Shown piece by piece: positions 34,943 to 49,500 of a DNA stretch of 64,000 nt. The notes beneath the pieces were generated by a model. The model made no database searches. It was not told where the DNA came from and saw only the letters and a list, made by a program, of their open reading frames with translations. This stretch comes from Stenopsyche tienmushanensis (lineage: Eukaryota; Arthropoda; Insecta; Trichoptera; Stenopsychidae). The stretch lies in contig WACJ01000434.1 of the NCBI GenBank assembly GCA_008973525.1, positions 1 through 64,000 of the forward strand, written 5' to 3'. Numbering within the stretch: position 1 is the stretch's first letter; each line of letters starts with the position of its first letter. The position numbers and the translations under genes were made by a program.

Positions 34943-37900
34943 AACTTAAAAATGTTTTGTTTTAATTTGCTTTATATATAATGGGAAGCGAATTTGTAAT
35001 ATTGTATTAAAAATGGAGTTTAATTAAGCGTTTATTACTCAAACCTATTTTTATCGACTGTATCCTCAAGGATTGACTGTGGAGATCTCAAGGAGAATGG
35101 ACCCGACGAGTGGTCCGAAATATCGGATAAGGTAAAAAATTCGTTTTTTAATTTTTTACCAAAAACCTTAACGCGATCGAACACCCGGCTATTTATTAAT
35201 ATTTTAATAATTAAAATAATTTAAATATGACTCGCGTAAATCTGAAAAACTTTAATATATATATATATATATAATTACAATAAGTATGACATTTTTTAAA
35301 GAAATGTTAAAAAGCATATTTGGTATTGGCATGGTTGAGTTGGATCAATAGAGAGAAAATATTATTTTTGTATGTAGTATAAGAATAAGACTATCAACGT
35401 GTGAATTTTTTATGTGAAATATTGATAGAGACTATCAAGCACGCCACAGGGCGTTATGAGGAACTTTCAGGGGTCCTTTCAGTTTTCACATTTCGAATAG
35501 ATGAATATTTTTCACAGGTTTCCGATCAAATTGACAACTTCTGATATAGAACAGCATGTAGGGTTTTATCGACAATAATAACGAGCAGTGACAGACGCAG
35601 GGACGTGGAGGGTGGATGGGGATAAAATAGAAAATGTCTTTCTGTAATGTCGGATAGAGCTGGGTCGTCCTGGGAATCCTTTTTGGATGTTCCACTAATA
35701 ATAAATACCTCTACCTATTGAGGGTCCGCGGAAATATACAAATGGCGAATCAGGTCACGTACTTACAACGGCTCGAGTCAATGAATCGGGACGAAGAACA
35801 CAAGAGAGAAAGCCATTCTGCACAATTTGCATATCTACACAATCGGAATATTATATTAGCTTATTTTTTTATGCTAATCTCGAAATTCGCAAAAAGAGTG
35901 AATAATTTCGTATTATTTCCAAGGCGACAGGCTTATTAATACATGACCGAACCATTAATTATCGTTCGTTGGGATCCTTACTTTTCCGGAATAATAAACA
36001 CTTTTCCGTACAAAAATCGAGCTCCCACTTTCCGGCATACCGGCAAAATTAATAACCGACCTTTAAAGTTGCGAAGAATCTTTAAGTGCTCGAAGGCCGT
36101 CGGGGCTTAAAAGGTGTTCGGGGGAAAGTTTAATTCGCATGGACATAGTCGTACTTGGAAAATTGATAATTCATTTTACCGATTGGAATGGAAGAAAATT
36201 CAAAGGCACCAAAGAGATCAAATTTATTATCGTAGACGTTAAATTTTATTTATAGTTGCTTTTGAATGACATAATTTGTCATGAAATTGTTAGTTAGCTA
36301 ATAAGATTGATAATAAGCGCTTGCGCTCTAATTGAGGTTAATAAGTATAAACCATTTATTTGGAATTAAAACTGAAACTTCACAAACTAATAAATGATAC
36401 AATTATTAAGTTCTAGTATAAGTAGTTACTGCATCTTTATAATAAATGATTGAACTGCAAGGAGATACATATGAAAAATTGCAAGAAAAAATGTTATTTT
36501 AATTCGACTTACAACTTTACAGGATGGATTTATGTCTCAGTAAACAAGCTATAATTTTCTTCATATTTGATCCGATTTTCGCTAGATATATCAATGTAAA
36601 AAAATACTATTCTTAGCGTTAACCATTTATTTTTCTCCTTATAGTCCTGTGCGTGATAGCTTTACGTCTATGTCAACAAGATTAATCTCATCTCGAGTGA
36701 CAAATGTCTTAACGGTTTGTATGAGGAAATATTAATTGTAACTTTGGCAAGAAATCATTTATATATTATCAACCTATAAAATTATTAGTTTTACTGTAGA
36801 TGTGCTGATATTTAAAAAAATGATGGTAGACTTGTTCATTTAGAGCTAAAATCTTCTACTTAAGGTGTCATATTCGTTATGAAATATAGGCGATCTCCAT
36901 AAGATATATTTTTAGGGATAATTTTAAGCTAGAGATAGCTTTAAGAACATTTTTTAGATAAGAGAGAATCTCTCACAGGAAATCTTGCATGATGTTCTTA
37001 ATCACTTTAGTATATTTTTTAAGATTAAGGAAATCAGATTAAATACAATCTGGATATGAATCTGAAGCTATATGAATCTGAATCTAAACCATGATCTGTC
37101 TCATTATGTTATCTTTTATTAAAAGATCGTTAATATATTTAATGAAAAGAATGAAGTCAATGGTTAATATTTAAAACTTTAAGCGAGTATGAGCTTAGCA
37201 AATTCCATGAGAATAAAGTCAGCTTTATGTATAGAAAACTTTTTGAGAAAGAATCTCATTACTTCGAGAATTATGTAAGCAACGTGCCCTTTTCAAATTG
37301 TCTTCAAAAATGAAAATAGTTTAAATGCCATTCTGTGTACTACACAATTTAACGTCTTAAAGTTAATAACTGTGAGATATAAGTCTCTCATTTTTTCAAC
37401 TCGGTTAGTGGGCCATGTTTTTTCAAAGGAGTAAAAATAGGTTTTTCTTGTATACCCGCGCCTCTTGGGCTTTAAAAGGATTTTTCTTCTCGAATAAAAT
37501 GTACGAATTTTCTTTGATATTATCAAAAAATGCGAAATCGCAAAGCGTATACAAGTATGAAATATAAGATCCCTATTGCTTCTTAGACATATTTTAAATA
37601 TGAGCAGAGAGCTCAAATATAATTTTATTTCATATTGTGGACGAAATATGGTTTTCGAAAATGTTTTGTAACTAATATATCATTTAAAGCCATAAACAAT
37701 ATTTCCAATGGTTTAAATAATAAATCATTATAGATTAAATACAATTTATTACATAATAAAGGTCAGAAAAGGAAAGTCGATGCAAGTGTCGTCAATTTTA
37801 AAAAAACTTGATATTAAGATTGTTTCTTTATCTAAAAATAAATTATATATAACTTGAATAATGAATACATTCTTATGAGAAATGAAAATAACCAAAATAT

Positions 37901-38320
37901 TGATGCATGATAAAAGATAGTCATTTAATTTGGTTTGAATTTCTGAGAAAAATGCATTTCGAAAATTTGTAATTAAACAAGTTCTAAATCAAGAATTACT
38001 TACTGGATAGAAAGCATTTTAAATTGCTTTGTATTGAATTATACACCATAGCTAGCAATATTTATTTAAAGATTATGACAATGCCAAAGTTCTTAAAGTA
38101 AACAGAGCCTTCAAAAAAGAATTAAATTTATAATATGACTTATGCATTGATGGAGCATGTATGTAATGGTTGATGTATGGAAAAGATTTATTAATGTAGT
38201 TTATGAAAGAACAATACAATTATACTGTAACCAAATCTGTGTGCAAAATTTACTGACATCAAGAATGTTTAAGAAAGTATCGTAAATTGCTACTAGTATT
38301 CAGAAAAATTATATACCGAA
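34943..38320. other. AT-rich stretch with no recognised gene
   Basis: A 19-bp (TA)n microsatellite lies at 35255-35273. A GC-raised patch is at about 35980-36130. The ORFs at 35486-35695, 35718-35939 and 37293-37616 show no recognisable domain. Confidence 0.45.
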
Positions 38321-38324
38321 AAAT

Positions 38325-39175
38325 TCGGGATTACATTTTTTATTTAACAGAAATCGTACACCTCACTGGCACGATGAAGGCTACTAAATCGAAACGTTCC
38401 CGCCGAAATCTGGACGCTTGAAAACAGTGACGTAACTACTAATTGGCGAACTTAAGCAAAGTCTAGGAGCAGTAACTGTCTAATCTATGTATACATATAT
38501 ACAGTACATATATGTTTTTCAAATTGTTATATTAACATTTCCCTACCGGTGATGTATTTACTACACCTCGACTCTAATAATGGGAATATCGATATGAAAT
38601 ATAATAGATACGGAGTTCAGAATTTTTACACTCCTACGTAATATAATTACGAATCACATCAAAGTGTTATAGTATATAAGTATTTATCTGCAGCGAAGGA
38701 AATAAATATTTTTTCGGGAAATCGGGAAATTTGCGAATTTTAGTCCGTGTCTCAGCAGAAAGGAATTTTATTAGTCACATTGATGGTGTTATACGAAAAT
38801 GGTAGCTCACGCAGTCATCAACTCGAACTAGCATTTAAATATCTGATGACGATACCTCCAACGAGTTTGGAGGCTGAGTGTGCATTTTCAGCAGCAAGTT
38901 GTCTGGCTTCCAAAATCAGATCCAGACTAAATGACGAAACACTCGATGCTTTAATGTTACTTCGGGCATATTTTCAAAATAATATTTGTATTTTTTAGTG
39001 CAAGTTATTTTTTATATTGGACTTATCAGTATTTTTTGATCAAATTTATCAATGTAATTTTTTAAACTATTGAAAATCCGATCCCGGGATTCCGGGACTG
39101 ATCCCGGGATGGTCTAATGCAATCCCGAAATCCCGGGATCGAAAGCTTTGCTTCGGGATTGGATGTGGAGTCCTG
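38325..39175 (+). mobile_element. Internally deleted hAT element
   Basis: The left part (38328-38405) is homologous to the left-centre of the MITE at 59.4 kb, including ATTTAACAGAAATCGTACAC and an ATG-initiated stub (MKATKSKRS, ATG at 38374) that soon hits a stop. The right part holds the transposase C-terminus and a subterminal region with palindromic ATCCCGGGAT motifs, ending near CGGGATTGGAT, the same as the MITE's right end before the two diverge. Most of the transposase, including the catalytic core, is absent. The outer left end and a target duplication were not found, so the borders are approximate. Confidence 0.7.
38747..38998 (+). pseudogene. hAT transposase C-terminal dimerisation domain
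   Basis: The 83-codon frame ends in a recognisable hAT dimerisation domain. It contains HQLELAFKYLMTIPPTSLEA, then EC-AFSAASCLASKIRSRLND, then ETLDALMLLRAYFQNN. The hallmark order (PPTS-x-EAE-x-AFS, then RSRLxDETxxALxxLR) is intact, with Cys where family members usually have Arg (AECAFS). The first 20 or so residues before LYENG look unrelated, so the ATG at 38747 is not a native start. The DDE catalytic core is missing. No function remains beyond possible dimerisation. Confidence 0.85.
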
Positions 39176-40130
39176 ACTGAAGTGTGTTAACTTAAAGCAA
39201 AATGCATTTAATTTGCATGATGTTTATTCAATTTTATGCTTTCTCGTTAAATTATTATAATTATTTCGTCAGTTAAAGTTAGAAAATGTAACGAGCTTGT
39301 ATAGCATATCGTCCAAATGCTTTTATGAGTTTTAATGTTATTTTTTCATTTACTCACGCCATTATGCATTGTTGGGGCATCGCAATATTATCAAAGGGCC
39401 TTTCGGGAATACTCCTTTCCTTTATAATCTCCCCGGTCTAAAAACATCCGTTTTGCGTCCAAACGATCTGTGCATTCTTCCCATGCCTTACTTAAATTTT
39501 GGTGGGTTTCCGTACGGAGGCTTTGCGCATTTTTTGTGTGAGGTTCATATACAAAACGTGTTCCATTGTCGATGGGGAGCGCGGACGCCATTGTTGGGGT
39601 ACGTACGTGGCCCATGCTACGACTTTGACAAATGATTTATGCTAAAGTTGATCTCGCACGAAAAATAACAGAAATACCATTGTACGAATTTATTGTTGCG
39701 CCTTCTAGTGTTCGCTCCCGTAAATGGCAGCCATTTATTTTTGGCAAGAAAACATTAACATCAATCAGCTTTCGGACAAATATAATGCTAACCATTTTTT
39801 AAGTATTCAATGGACGGCGCAACGCAATAAATCGCCGAATTATATTTCACAAACTGGAGAAAAAGCCCTCTATTAAAACATAAGGAAGGCATTTATAATA
39901 AAGCTGCTCTTTTATTTACGGCTTGCCAACGGCCCAGCGATAAAAATCACATAAATCTAAAAATTTCAACCTTATCGAGTAATATAATGAACATTTTTCA
40001 GCGTATATGGAGCGTTACGTTCCATGGAGTAGATTTGCTCACTTTCATCAAAACTTGGGCGATAAATCGGTCAAGAATCGACACAAAGCCAGCAACGACT
40101 GAATTAATACGCCACTATTTGCGACAGTTT
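39176..40130. other. GC-raised island with no recognised gene
   Basis: About 39360-40130 is less AT-rich than its surroundings and contains motifs such as TTTTATTTACGGC (39909) and GATAAAAATCACATAAAT. The 88-codon plus frame at 39369-39635 and the 74-codon minus frame at 39391-39615 match nothing known. Homeodomain-type A/T cores in a GC-raised setting suggest a candidate conserved noncoding element. Confidence 0.3.
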
Positions 40131-43100
40131 TTTGGAACAATCCATTTGGGACCATAAAGTACCCCATACACATATATTTTCGAAGAAGATCGCTCAATTG
40201 CTAAAACGTCCATTCACAATATATTACACAAGAACGACTCTTTTTGCACCAATTTCATCAGAAATCTACCGACATGACATGAAATTTGTTCTCCTTGTAA
40301 ATTCATTTCTTTCGATATGTCATAATAATATGTAGAATTTGATGATTTCCATTTTTTTAAGGAGTTATAAACTGTCAGGCGTCCTGTGGTAGAGTTATTT
40401 ATTCTTTATACATTTACCAGAAGTATCACGTCATTAGCATACTGAGTTGTTCAAATTTTGTATCAGGAAATAATGTTTCCTCGCTAAGAAGATGTAAAAC
40501 AGCGTTGTTATGAAATTTTGTGTTAAATCGAACGATTTGCATAGTAGGAACTTCCATCAAAATATCTCTTTAAAATGGGCTTACAAATTATTTAACGTTA
40601 GATCTTCTTTTATCACTACTGTACTTGCTATATATTTGCCATATAAAGAGTAAATACACGAGGACCTCCAATTTTGTTGTTCTACGTGGAAACAACATTG
40701 ACATTAGTATTTTACCATCATTCAATAAAAATACATTTGGGACTTTCATATCGCAAAGTATCGATGGTAAAACGTATTCTAGCATTATAATAATATACAT
40801 AAATTATGCTCAATGACTCTTACTATTGCCAAAAATATTTTTAATGATGAGGGAAAACATAATATACTATAATTGTGATATATTTTAGAGTAGATTTTTT
40901 TAGTCAAAATCAGTTTAAAATTATTGATTCTATGTAAAAGTACACCATAGATTATATCACTGTTTGAGTATGCTTTAAAACTTTCTATTCTGCTTAATGA
41001 ATGGCCAAATCTTAACTTCTTTTAACTAGAAAAGTAAAAAAAACTCTCAAATAAATTAAGCGAGCAACTGATTTTTATCTGTTCGGGTAATCGAATTATG
41101 TTAAGAATGATGATAGTATATTTTAATAAATTTATTTATTAAAATTGGAGATATTCCTATAGATAACATTAACTTGATGATTAAGTATTAAGGTTATATT
41201 AATATCAAAAGCATCCGTTTATCACACGTTTTCAGAAATTCCACTGTACGAATATCTTCCATATCATTAATATGATAGATTGCAATTAGCTTTTTAACGA
41301 AAAACAATAGTTCTATTTTTTAGGCACATAGCCATCATCAATTGTGTGAAAGTTCGTAATATCAGGAATGATCCCATATAAAAAACTACAAAATCGCCAA
41401 TAAAAAACCAAAAACCGAATAAAATAAATCGTTGCTCTCATGTGTTTTGCAAATATTATATGAAGATATAAATATGACAAACAGAATACCAAATATTAAA
41501 ATAGATGATCATCGATTTTTCTAATTTTGGAAAAAGCAATTAGGAATAAATCAAATTGTATAGAGGAAGAAAATATTTCGCATAAATGAAAAGACTTATT
41601 TAAACCTAGAGATCAATATTTTATTTAAATAAATATCGTTTAAATTTAAATATTAAACGCAATGTAAATGGATGCTCTTCTGAATAAACCATTTTGTCAT
41701 ATATTTATATTATGCTTCCATATGAATATTTTGCCTTCTATGAGTTATTTTCAAGTAATTTATAAATAATTAGGTAGCTTGGGCTATTCTGCTTTAATTC
41801 ATTGGTGTGTTTATTGTGATTTAAGATCGTTTTTTCATTAGATATCTGCCGTAAAAAGGTCTGTAAGGGGATGAAAAGATACAAAAGAGAAGGAAATTCT
41901 AAATTATTGTTGTTTTCATATATCAAGTATTTCAGAATTAGGGCATCTTCTCATCTTCAAAATAATAATCTCTTTATATTCTTGAAATTAAAGGTACTAT
42001 TTGAGTTTCAGCAGGCCACTTGAACGTAATGCAGGATGATGCCAATTTTAATTGGAGAGGATTTTCCGAAATATATGAAGTCTAATTCCTTCTATATTTG
42101 TTAAAGTTGGGGTGAATTTTTATGTGTTGTCCAAGAAATGCACATGAGACGATATCTCTGACATCATAAGCCTTGCAATTCAAGAATAGGAAGATTATCT
42201 TTTTAAGAGATTTCCACTTTCAGTTTGAGAAATATTTTGACTATCATCCTTCAGCAGAATTCGAAAGAATAATTCAATGAAACATATAGTTTGTCGTATT
42301 ATAATAATACGAGCTAAAAGAAATGGTATATTCTATTTGAATTGTTAAACATGCTATAAGACTGACTTGATGTAATCAAATCATAAAAATGCAAATTTAG
42401 TTACAATCGAAATATTTTGAATTGATTTTATGTAGAAATGTATTCATAGAGCTCTCTGAATTAAGACATTGTGTTTTAAAATTGGAGGATAAAAAAAAAC
42501 GATTTCAAACAATTTTATTAATGCCATTAATGACTCGACATCTATGTAGTAATGATTTCGTTTCTGTGAAATTCTTGCTTTTTATGATAAAAGTGGAAAA
42601 TATATTTGACAAGTGGACTTAAAACGTTATTCGTGACGCTAAAATATTCGTGACTACCGGATACAACTCTACATTTCAGAATGTTTATTTACATAAAGTC
42701 GGAATTTTATTCCTGAAGAAAAACACAAGTAGACATATTTAATAGACTCATTAGCGTACGTTTGAAATTCTGAAAAAAAAACATTACTAATGAACACTAA
42801 ACGTTTTTTTTTTTTGCAAACACACATAAGTGCATATATTACAGAACACATAAAAGTGTGAAAGGAGTGTTAATAACGTCTTTATACTTAAATATAATTT
42901 AAAACAATACGGTTAGCTTAAATAGCCAGATTGCAGAAAATTTATATTTGAAAATTCATTAGCCTAATTGAATGTCAAAATATACCTACAATAATTAAAT
43001 TAATAGGTATATTTTGGGTTGGTAAAAGGAGCAGTATTAAATGTGCATGTTAAAGCTTTATTATTGAAATACTTGCAGAGTATGTGAGTACAGGAAAAAT

Positions 43101-44130
43101 TACCTATTTTAAAGCTGATAAATTCGTTGATCGTCAACTAGAAATAGAGTACCTACAGAGCTTCTTACATTTAGATTATCGATGAAGAAACGTGTGCTTT
43201 TCATCTCAACTTTGTGTTTAGGTGTGTTTGATCGGTCTTATCAGCTAATGGATTATCAAGTTATTCTTGCAAATTCCAAACTAATCTTTATTTATGTTTG
43301 ATCCAAACCCATCCAGTCTGATCAATATTAATTTCTTAAATGTATTATTTTGTATTGAAAGTAAAATGATTGACCTTTACAAGAGATGAAGTTATTAACT
43401 ACATACTTTAAAAGGTTGTATTTCAGGCATTTCATCGTATGAGTTGTTAAAATGCGATTAAAATATGGATATATAATATCCACATTAAAAAGGATTTTAG
43501 GTAGTAGTGCAGCCCAATCCAATCCATTGTAATATTGATTTCAATGCTGTGATATTAAAAGCTTGTATTTGGTTAAGTAATCTTTTAAATTGATTTACTT
43601 TAATTCTGCGTAAAAATCATTTTATTTTTGAAATTCTCTTGAAACTTTTTTAGTGCTTTCATGGAATATTTGCTTTAATTGAAAAAGTTGAGGATACTGT
43701 GGACTCTGCTCAACAAAATAAATAATACATGGCTGTATCGTGGTTATGAATTGTAGAAAATTTAGCACAGTATTGGCGAATGATACATATGTTGTTCAGT
43801 CGGCCGTGAGTGGATGTTTTGATTAAATCACATCTTCTATGTTTATTTAAAAGATCATGGAAAAATTACTCAATAAATTCGATATAAATTTGAATGAAAT
43901 TTGGATAGATGGAATGAATTAGCGTGAATTTTTATAGATTATTCCTGTAGATTAGATTTATGAAACAGAATTATAGCTAAAAGCGAAAGAGAAAAATAGG
44001 TCCTAACGTTTAAGGTTTCCGATCTCAGCGTGGCGGAAGTTTTCATTTTATTTTTTCGCCATAGAAAACGAGAAAAATAATTGAAGGGATTGTCTTTGCC
44101 CAACTTTGCAAAGACAATAAAATATCACGA
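40131..44130. other. AT-rich stretch with no recognised gene
   Basis: Only low-complexity short frames were seen. A perfect 11-bp inverted repeat (AAAATATACCT/AGGTATATTTT) with a 17-nt spacer lies at 42977-43015. T runs occur near 42805. Confidence 0.5.
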
Positions 44131-44650
44131 AGAATTGAATTCTTTTTCTAAGTGCGCGCCCTCAAGACTTTTGCACGGTTTCATTGAAAATCAATACAAA
44201 AGATTCCCACTAAAGCCCGCCAGCGCACAAAAACAACTCTAGCAGAAAAGTTGGGGGCACTCAAGCCACGGCAAAATTTTAACTAAAGTTGAAAATAATT
44301 TTCGAGGACTTTAAGGAGTTAAAGTTTGCTTTTTACAATTGATTTTTTGTTGATGCTACATTGGACGCAAGGGTAAACACAACCCCGCGCGGGACCGAAG
44401 AAAATGTGAGACTCGGCGAAAAATCTCAGGTCGCTGAAAATATTCTCCGCAACACATTTTCAAAGACGTGATGGTGTAGGAAAGTAGTGTAAATAAAGTA
44501 TGAGCGACCCCTGGAGAAGACTTCCCTCTGGAGTTTGTCACGTTTTCGCCGGCATTTAGCCGATCCAGCCTCTATAAATTTAGCTACGCGTAACACCCTC
44601 AATGGATTTCTCCTGGATTTGTTTAATTTGAGATTTGACAAAGCTTACAA
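44131..44650. other. GC-raised island with overlapping minus-strand ORFs
   Basis: Frames of 61 and 71 codons (44356-44541 and 44426-44641, minus) overlap, and neither resembles a known protein. Composition differs from the AT-rich flanks. Its nature is unresolved. Confidence 0.25.
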
Positions 44651-44868
44651 TCGTCAAAACGTGAAAAGTGATTGTTATAAATAGCTTTAATTATATTTTC
44701 TTGGAAAACATTCACGCATTTTAGCAGCAGATATTGAGATTTGATCCGAATAAATTTCTCATATATTTTTTAATTACCTACGAATAATCATTTTAACAGT
44801 GCACATATTTTATAACTAAATAAATCTATAATATAAAATTAGATTCCAAATTAAATCCTGAGCATAGA

Positions 44869-44935
44869 TACACTCATCCCTCGATTTACGCGGTACCATT
44901 TTACGTGGTTTCACTTTTACGCGGTCAGAAAAAAA
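44869..44935. repeat. Possible pogo/Tigger-like terminal sequence
   Basis: CCCTCGATTTACGCGG followed by a second TTTACGTGG and a third TTTTACGCGG resembles the subterminal region of pogo/Tigger-like elements and their MITEs. No opposite end was located. Sequence like this also occurs at 46528-46590. Confidence 0.3.
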
Positions 44936-45589
44936 TACATTTTTTTAAAAAAATCAAACATGTTTGTGGCACGCGTCATACAAACATTTTTTTAAAGTCT
45001 TTATAAATTTCACTGTATTGCGGGCACAGGTTTATAAGATCTCGCTGAAATTTAACAGGTCTATCACTTGACGCATTGGAGGGGGCTACAGACGTCTGGT
45101 CCTAGAAATGGGAGTAATCTGATGCAATGTTGATCATTTTGATCTTCCATATTTACCTTAATAATAAGATTCGAGGACCTAAATCACTATATCAACACTT
45201 AATCTGCTTTATATTTGTCAAATTAAAAAAATATCAAGATATGAATATAGTCAATTTCAATGTATTTTATCGTTCAATATTTGAGTATTTGAAACACTTA
45301 TTTACGAGAATATATTGATGTGACTATTATAATTGATTATAGAGCTTACCTAAGAGAAGAATATTTATAAAACAGAATATTAGTTTGAATAAGAAATCTT
45401 ATTAGATTGACTGTAAAATTGAATTTTAAAAAATAATTTGATTTCATTCATGGAAACGTTTTCCATTTATTCATATGTGCTCTTTGTATTTTAGGCGGAC
45501 CATTCAAACATAATCTTTTTAAAAAAATGAAATTAGCCTTATCGAAACAGCTATGCGTGACGTACTAACATGATCCGATGTTATAAATG

Positions 45590-46330
45590 ATGATATTAAG
45601 AGCATTAAAAGAAAAATAAGAGCGAGTCGTGACGTCTGCGAGAGGTTTTATAAATCAATTATGCAAAGAGAGGATTCGTTTCTTGAATTTGAGCTTTCTT
45701 CTCCACGCTTAATGTAATAATGTCCCGCAGTGCTTGTTGCGAAATACTGCTCATACACAATGCGCTAAATTAAAATTAAATTTCGCGCTTCAAATACGTT
45801 AATTCACGCTTTGATTGCACCCCCGTGTCTAATGAAATTGCACATCGACCCAGGACATCTATTTTTCATAAAGACATGGAGGCGCAAAGACTTCAAGGCC
45901 AGCCAGGAAATGCGCTCCGTCTGGCTTTGGTGAGCTTTAAAAAACTGAAAGCTCATTTCAGTAAAATGTTGTGTGCAGAAAATCTTTTGCGTTTTTCCCC
46001 ACTTAAGCTTGCTTTACGTAGCGAGCGTCGTCGTGTGCAACTTTTCCACAGTAACATGTTTTCCCGGTCTTTATTCTGCCCCTTTTCATTTTTTTGCCAT
46101 CCTCGACAAATGGAATGTAATCAAGGGAGATGTAGAAACTTGGGGATAGTTAAAAGCATGCCGCGCTTATTTGCTTCGGGAAGAAGGGGAAGACTCTGCG
46201 GATTTCAACCGCTGCTGTGACATTAATACCGTCTATTATGTAATGTTTTCAAAGCATTCAAGCCATTACTCTAATATTGCCGGCGAGAGACTTTGTAACT
46301 CAATTTCATTCCATTTATTTGCATTTTTAA
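45590..46330. other. GC-raised island with a 131-codon ORF of unknown nature
   Basis: The plus-strand frame 45825-46220 (131 codons) and an overlapping frame 46171-46476 (101 codons) are the longest in this part of the window. The first has mixed composition (Arg, Leu, Phe, Ser) and no recognised domain or repeat. No splice-site or promoter evidence singles it out. It may be a conserved noncoding island with a chance ORF. Confidence 0.3.
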
Positions 46331-46527
46331 TTCCGGGAACGCAGAATCTTCATGTCATCGTCCAATTTTCATTTACATTTGCATATTTTAAACGTAGGCA
46401 AAGAATATGTTTTTTGAGACTTCCCATGTCTTTTCAAAATACACAGAAAACAAGATGGTTGATGTGTTTTAATTAAAACCAATATAAGTTTTCGAATGCA
46501 AGTTATTTTCAGGAATTCTCTCGTATA

Positions 46528-46590
46528 CAGTGAGAACTCTATAAACGCTGATTCGATATAATGCGGTTTACGCGATTCCTATAAAATTGT
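46528..46590. repeat. Possible pogo/Tigger-like terminal sequence
   Basis: After a TA dinucleotide (46526-46527) comes CAGTGAGAACTCTATAAACG, then ATAATGCGGTTTACGCGATT. A CAGT start beside TA and a 'CGATT/TTACGCG' interior fit pogo/Tigger-type ends. The partner end was not found. Confidence 0.35.
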
Positions 46591-46599
46591 GATATTCGC

Positions 46600-49500
46600 T
46601 CAAATATGTGTTTTTATAGTATATTGTGTTCATTAACAGTTTCCAAACAATGTTAAAATCATTGAAAACATAGTATAAGAATCATCTATATTAAAAGCTA
46701 TGCCTTATAAGCTTGTATTAATAAAGTGTGGGAGAAGCAATGATCAGAGGTATCCAGGATAATTTATCGCTGGAAAAATTGTCAAACTAATAAAAGAAAC
46801 ATGATTAGGAGATATCGATGAGCATGTTATTAAAGACTTATTACAGGTTTCTTATGAAAGTCTTATCATTTAAGTAACAAAAACATTCACAAGCGTCAAG
46901 CATTATCATGTAATGCAGTTAGCTTTAGTTAATAGCTTGTATGATTAAGCAATAAGTAACTAAAATTATCGCAATCATGTTACGATTCTAAAAATCAATT
47001 ATAGTAAAATGCTTCTAGTTCATCAATGAATCTGCTACAGAGTATTATTACATTAATTATTAAATACTTTCAGTTTCAGATTTTTCATCATCATTTACCA
47101 GTTCAATCATTTTTTTTGGATTTGTGATTCAATCAGGGGGCATTCTTTAAATATATCAGAGATCCGGAATCCAAGTTAGTTAAGCATGAAGACTTTGAAG
47201 ACTGCGTCAAGGTCTTTGAGGCGCTTTGCAAAAGCTTCAAAGATAAATACATCCCTGGAGCATTTTATAACTTTTTGATCTTTGAAGAAATCAAAGGTAA
47301 TCTCTTATACTTGCTCTAGGCTGCAAGTAGATCTTTTCACAATCACTCCTCCCTCAAATGCATTTATTTTTTCTCCACATTGAGAATACTTATTAAGCAT
47401 ATGAGGCTTAGAATAAGCGCTCACTTATTCAGTATTTCAAAAACAAGCATTTTTGAGAGTGGGCTGAAATAAATTCGACAAGAAAACCTATATATTAGTT
47501 CGGGAAGGATAATGATGACGTCTACCACATTTAGCCCTATTGATTTAAGCTTCCCAGAATACTGCATCCGGGATGTCATCAATAGAGACAACAAAAAGCA
47601 TGTTTATAATGTCAAGAACTTGTCAAATGTTGTCATCGGGGTGGTTATGGCAAATATAAACAAGACTTATTTAATTTAAAATCCATATGATTATAAAGCA
47701 CTTTTAAGTAAAATTCGACTTCCAGTGGCATTAAGATATTATAAAAATATATTATGGCTAGTATAATATAATATAGGAAGGCAATTGCGTATTAAAATAG
47801 ATGATATCAATCATTCAATTAGATAATATTGTAAGATGTAATGAAAACTTTCATGAATTTGTAGATGTTAGGTTTAAAATGTAGTATTTACTTTAGCTTT
47901 AATTAAATTTGGCCAGGAACCTGATTAAAGATCGTTTAATCAACAATAATTTTAATATCCTGTCTATCCTTATTCTCTTCACTATCGCCATCTGCAATCT
48001 CATTTTATTTGAATCCCTATTCATATTTAAAATAACCCTATCGTTATCATCAGTATTTAATGAGAAAATCTTATATTTGCTATCGATTTCATTATTCTAT
48101 AAAAATATTTCAATATTTGTGTGCAAAATGTTTTAAGATTAGACAATATTATAAAATTTCAAAGTGTCACATTTTTATCACAAGGCACATATTTGTGATA
48201 AAAATAGTATTACGCTTTTTGCAAATGTTTTAATATAGTAATTTTCTTAAAATTGCATTTATTTTAAGCACCTTGTTTATTATAATAAAGCATCTCGATG
48301 AGTGCTCTTCGCGTTATATACACGAAGCTTAAATAATTGTGAAAATTGCTTCAGACACTGTGAAATTCGATATTATACAAGAATTTTCTTCCTTAAAATG
48401 GAAGCTTTACAATTAGGTTTGCGAAACATTTCCATAGTTATTTGATTTTAAGTTCCTCAAAATTATAAAGGTCAAAGAGCAAGCTTTGAAAACATTCCGA
48501 TTGAATAGATAATATACGTATCAAATATCACATTCGTAATTTATTAGACACAAACTTTGATAAAAATTGAATTTATGGATTTTGTGTGGAGCATTATGGA
48601 ATTAATTTTTCAGCCGCCACTAAACAAAGCATGATTTCCCAGGGGCATAATTATTTTCAAATGCCAAGTATTTTTAGTATTCTCTCTGCGAATAAATTTT
48701 AAATACACGATACATTTAATCGTGAGCATTTTAAAATTATTGATAAATTCATTTTAAATGGATGCATTCATTAGATGTGCCATTCTTGTAAATATATGGA
48801 TAAGAGATTAGGCAGGGACATGTATGAGGATACTCGTCGACCATAAAGTGGAGCGTGGAATCGTATACTGTTTACATTTTTATGGGGATGAATAAAAAGT
48901 CACCTAATTTCGATGCTAAAACTGAACAGCTCTCGGTGGTAATATCCAAGAAAATTCATACATTTTTGCATATTATTTCCAGCAGCATTGTACCCGTGGA
49001 TATAAATCGGTCCGTATGCGCTTTGCCTGAAAATAGGCAGACCCAGGGCTGATTCATGGGCAAGACACGTACCTGTTTCAAGGTGAAAGTACCATAAAGT
49101 TGTGATGGAGTACTAGAAAGAATGGAAACCTCTTAAATTTATCATGTCTTGTGCATCGAAACGTTGACAATTGTATATATGAAGTACGGATATGATTTAT
49201 ATTGCGATTTTTTTGTACGAGATGTATGATACAAAATATTTTTTTATATGTATTAGTTGTCTATAGTTGCAAATAAACAACGAGACTTTAATTTAGAAAG
49301 CAACCCTGACATGCGCGACTATCTACAATCGTACTGTCGGAAACGCTTACGGTCATCTGGTTGTCGGGATTTAAATCAACCCTCTTAGTCCTGATTCATT
49401 CGCATATTCAAAAATGTCGTATTTTTTAATAAGAATTAAATCAATTGTCAGACTGAAATTAAATATCGTAGATAATATTTCAAAATAAGGATATTGATGC

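Noticed and set aside
35255..35273. (TA)n microsatellite as an element border
   Set aside because: Ordinary simple repeat with no associated termini.
45825..46220. 131-codon ORF considered as a host exon
   Set aside because: No recognised domain, no visible splice context that singles it out, and mixed low-information composition. Left as an island of unknown nature.
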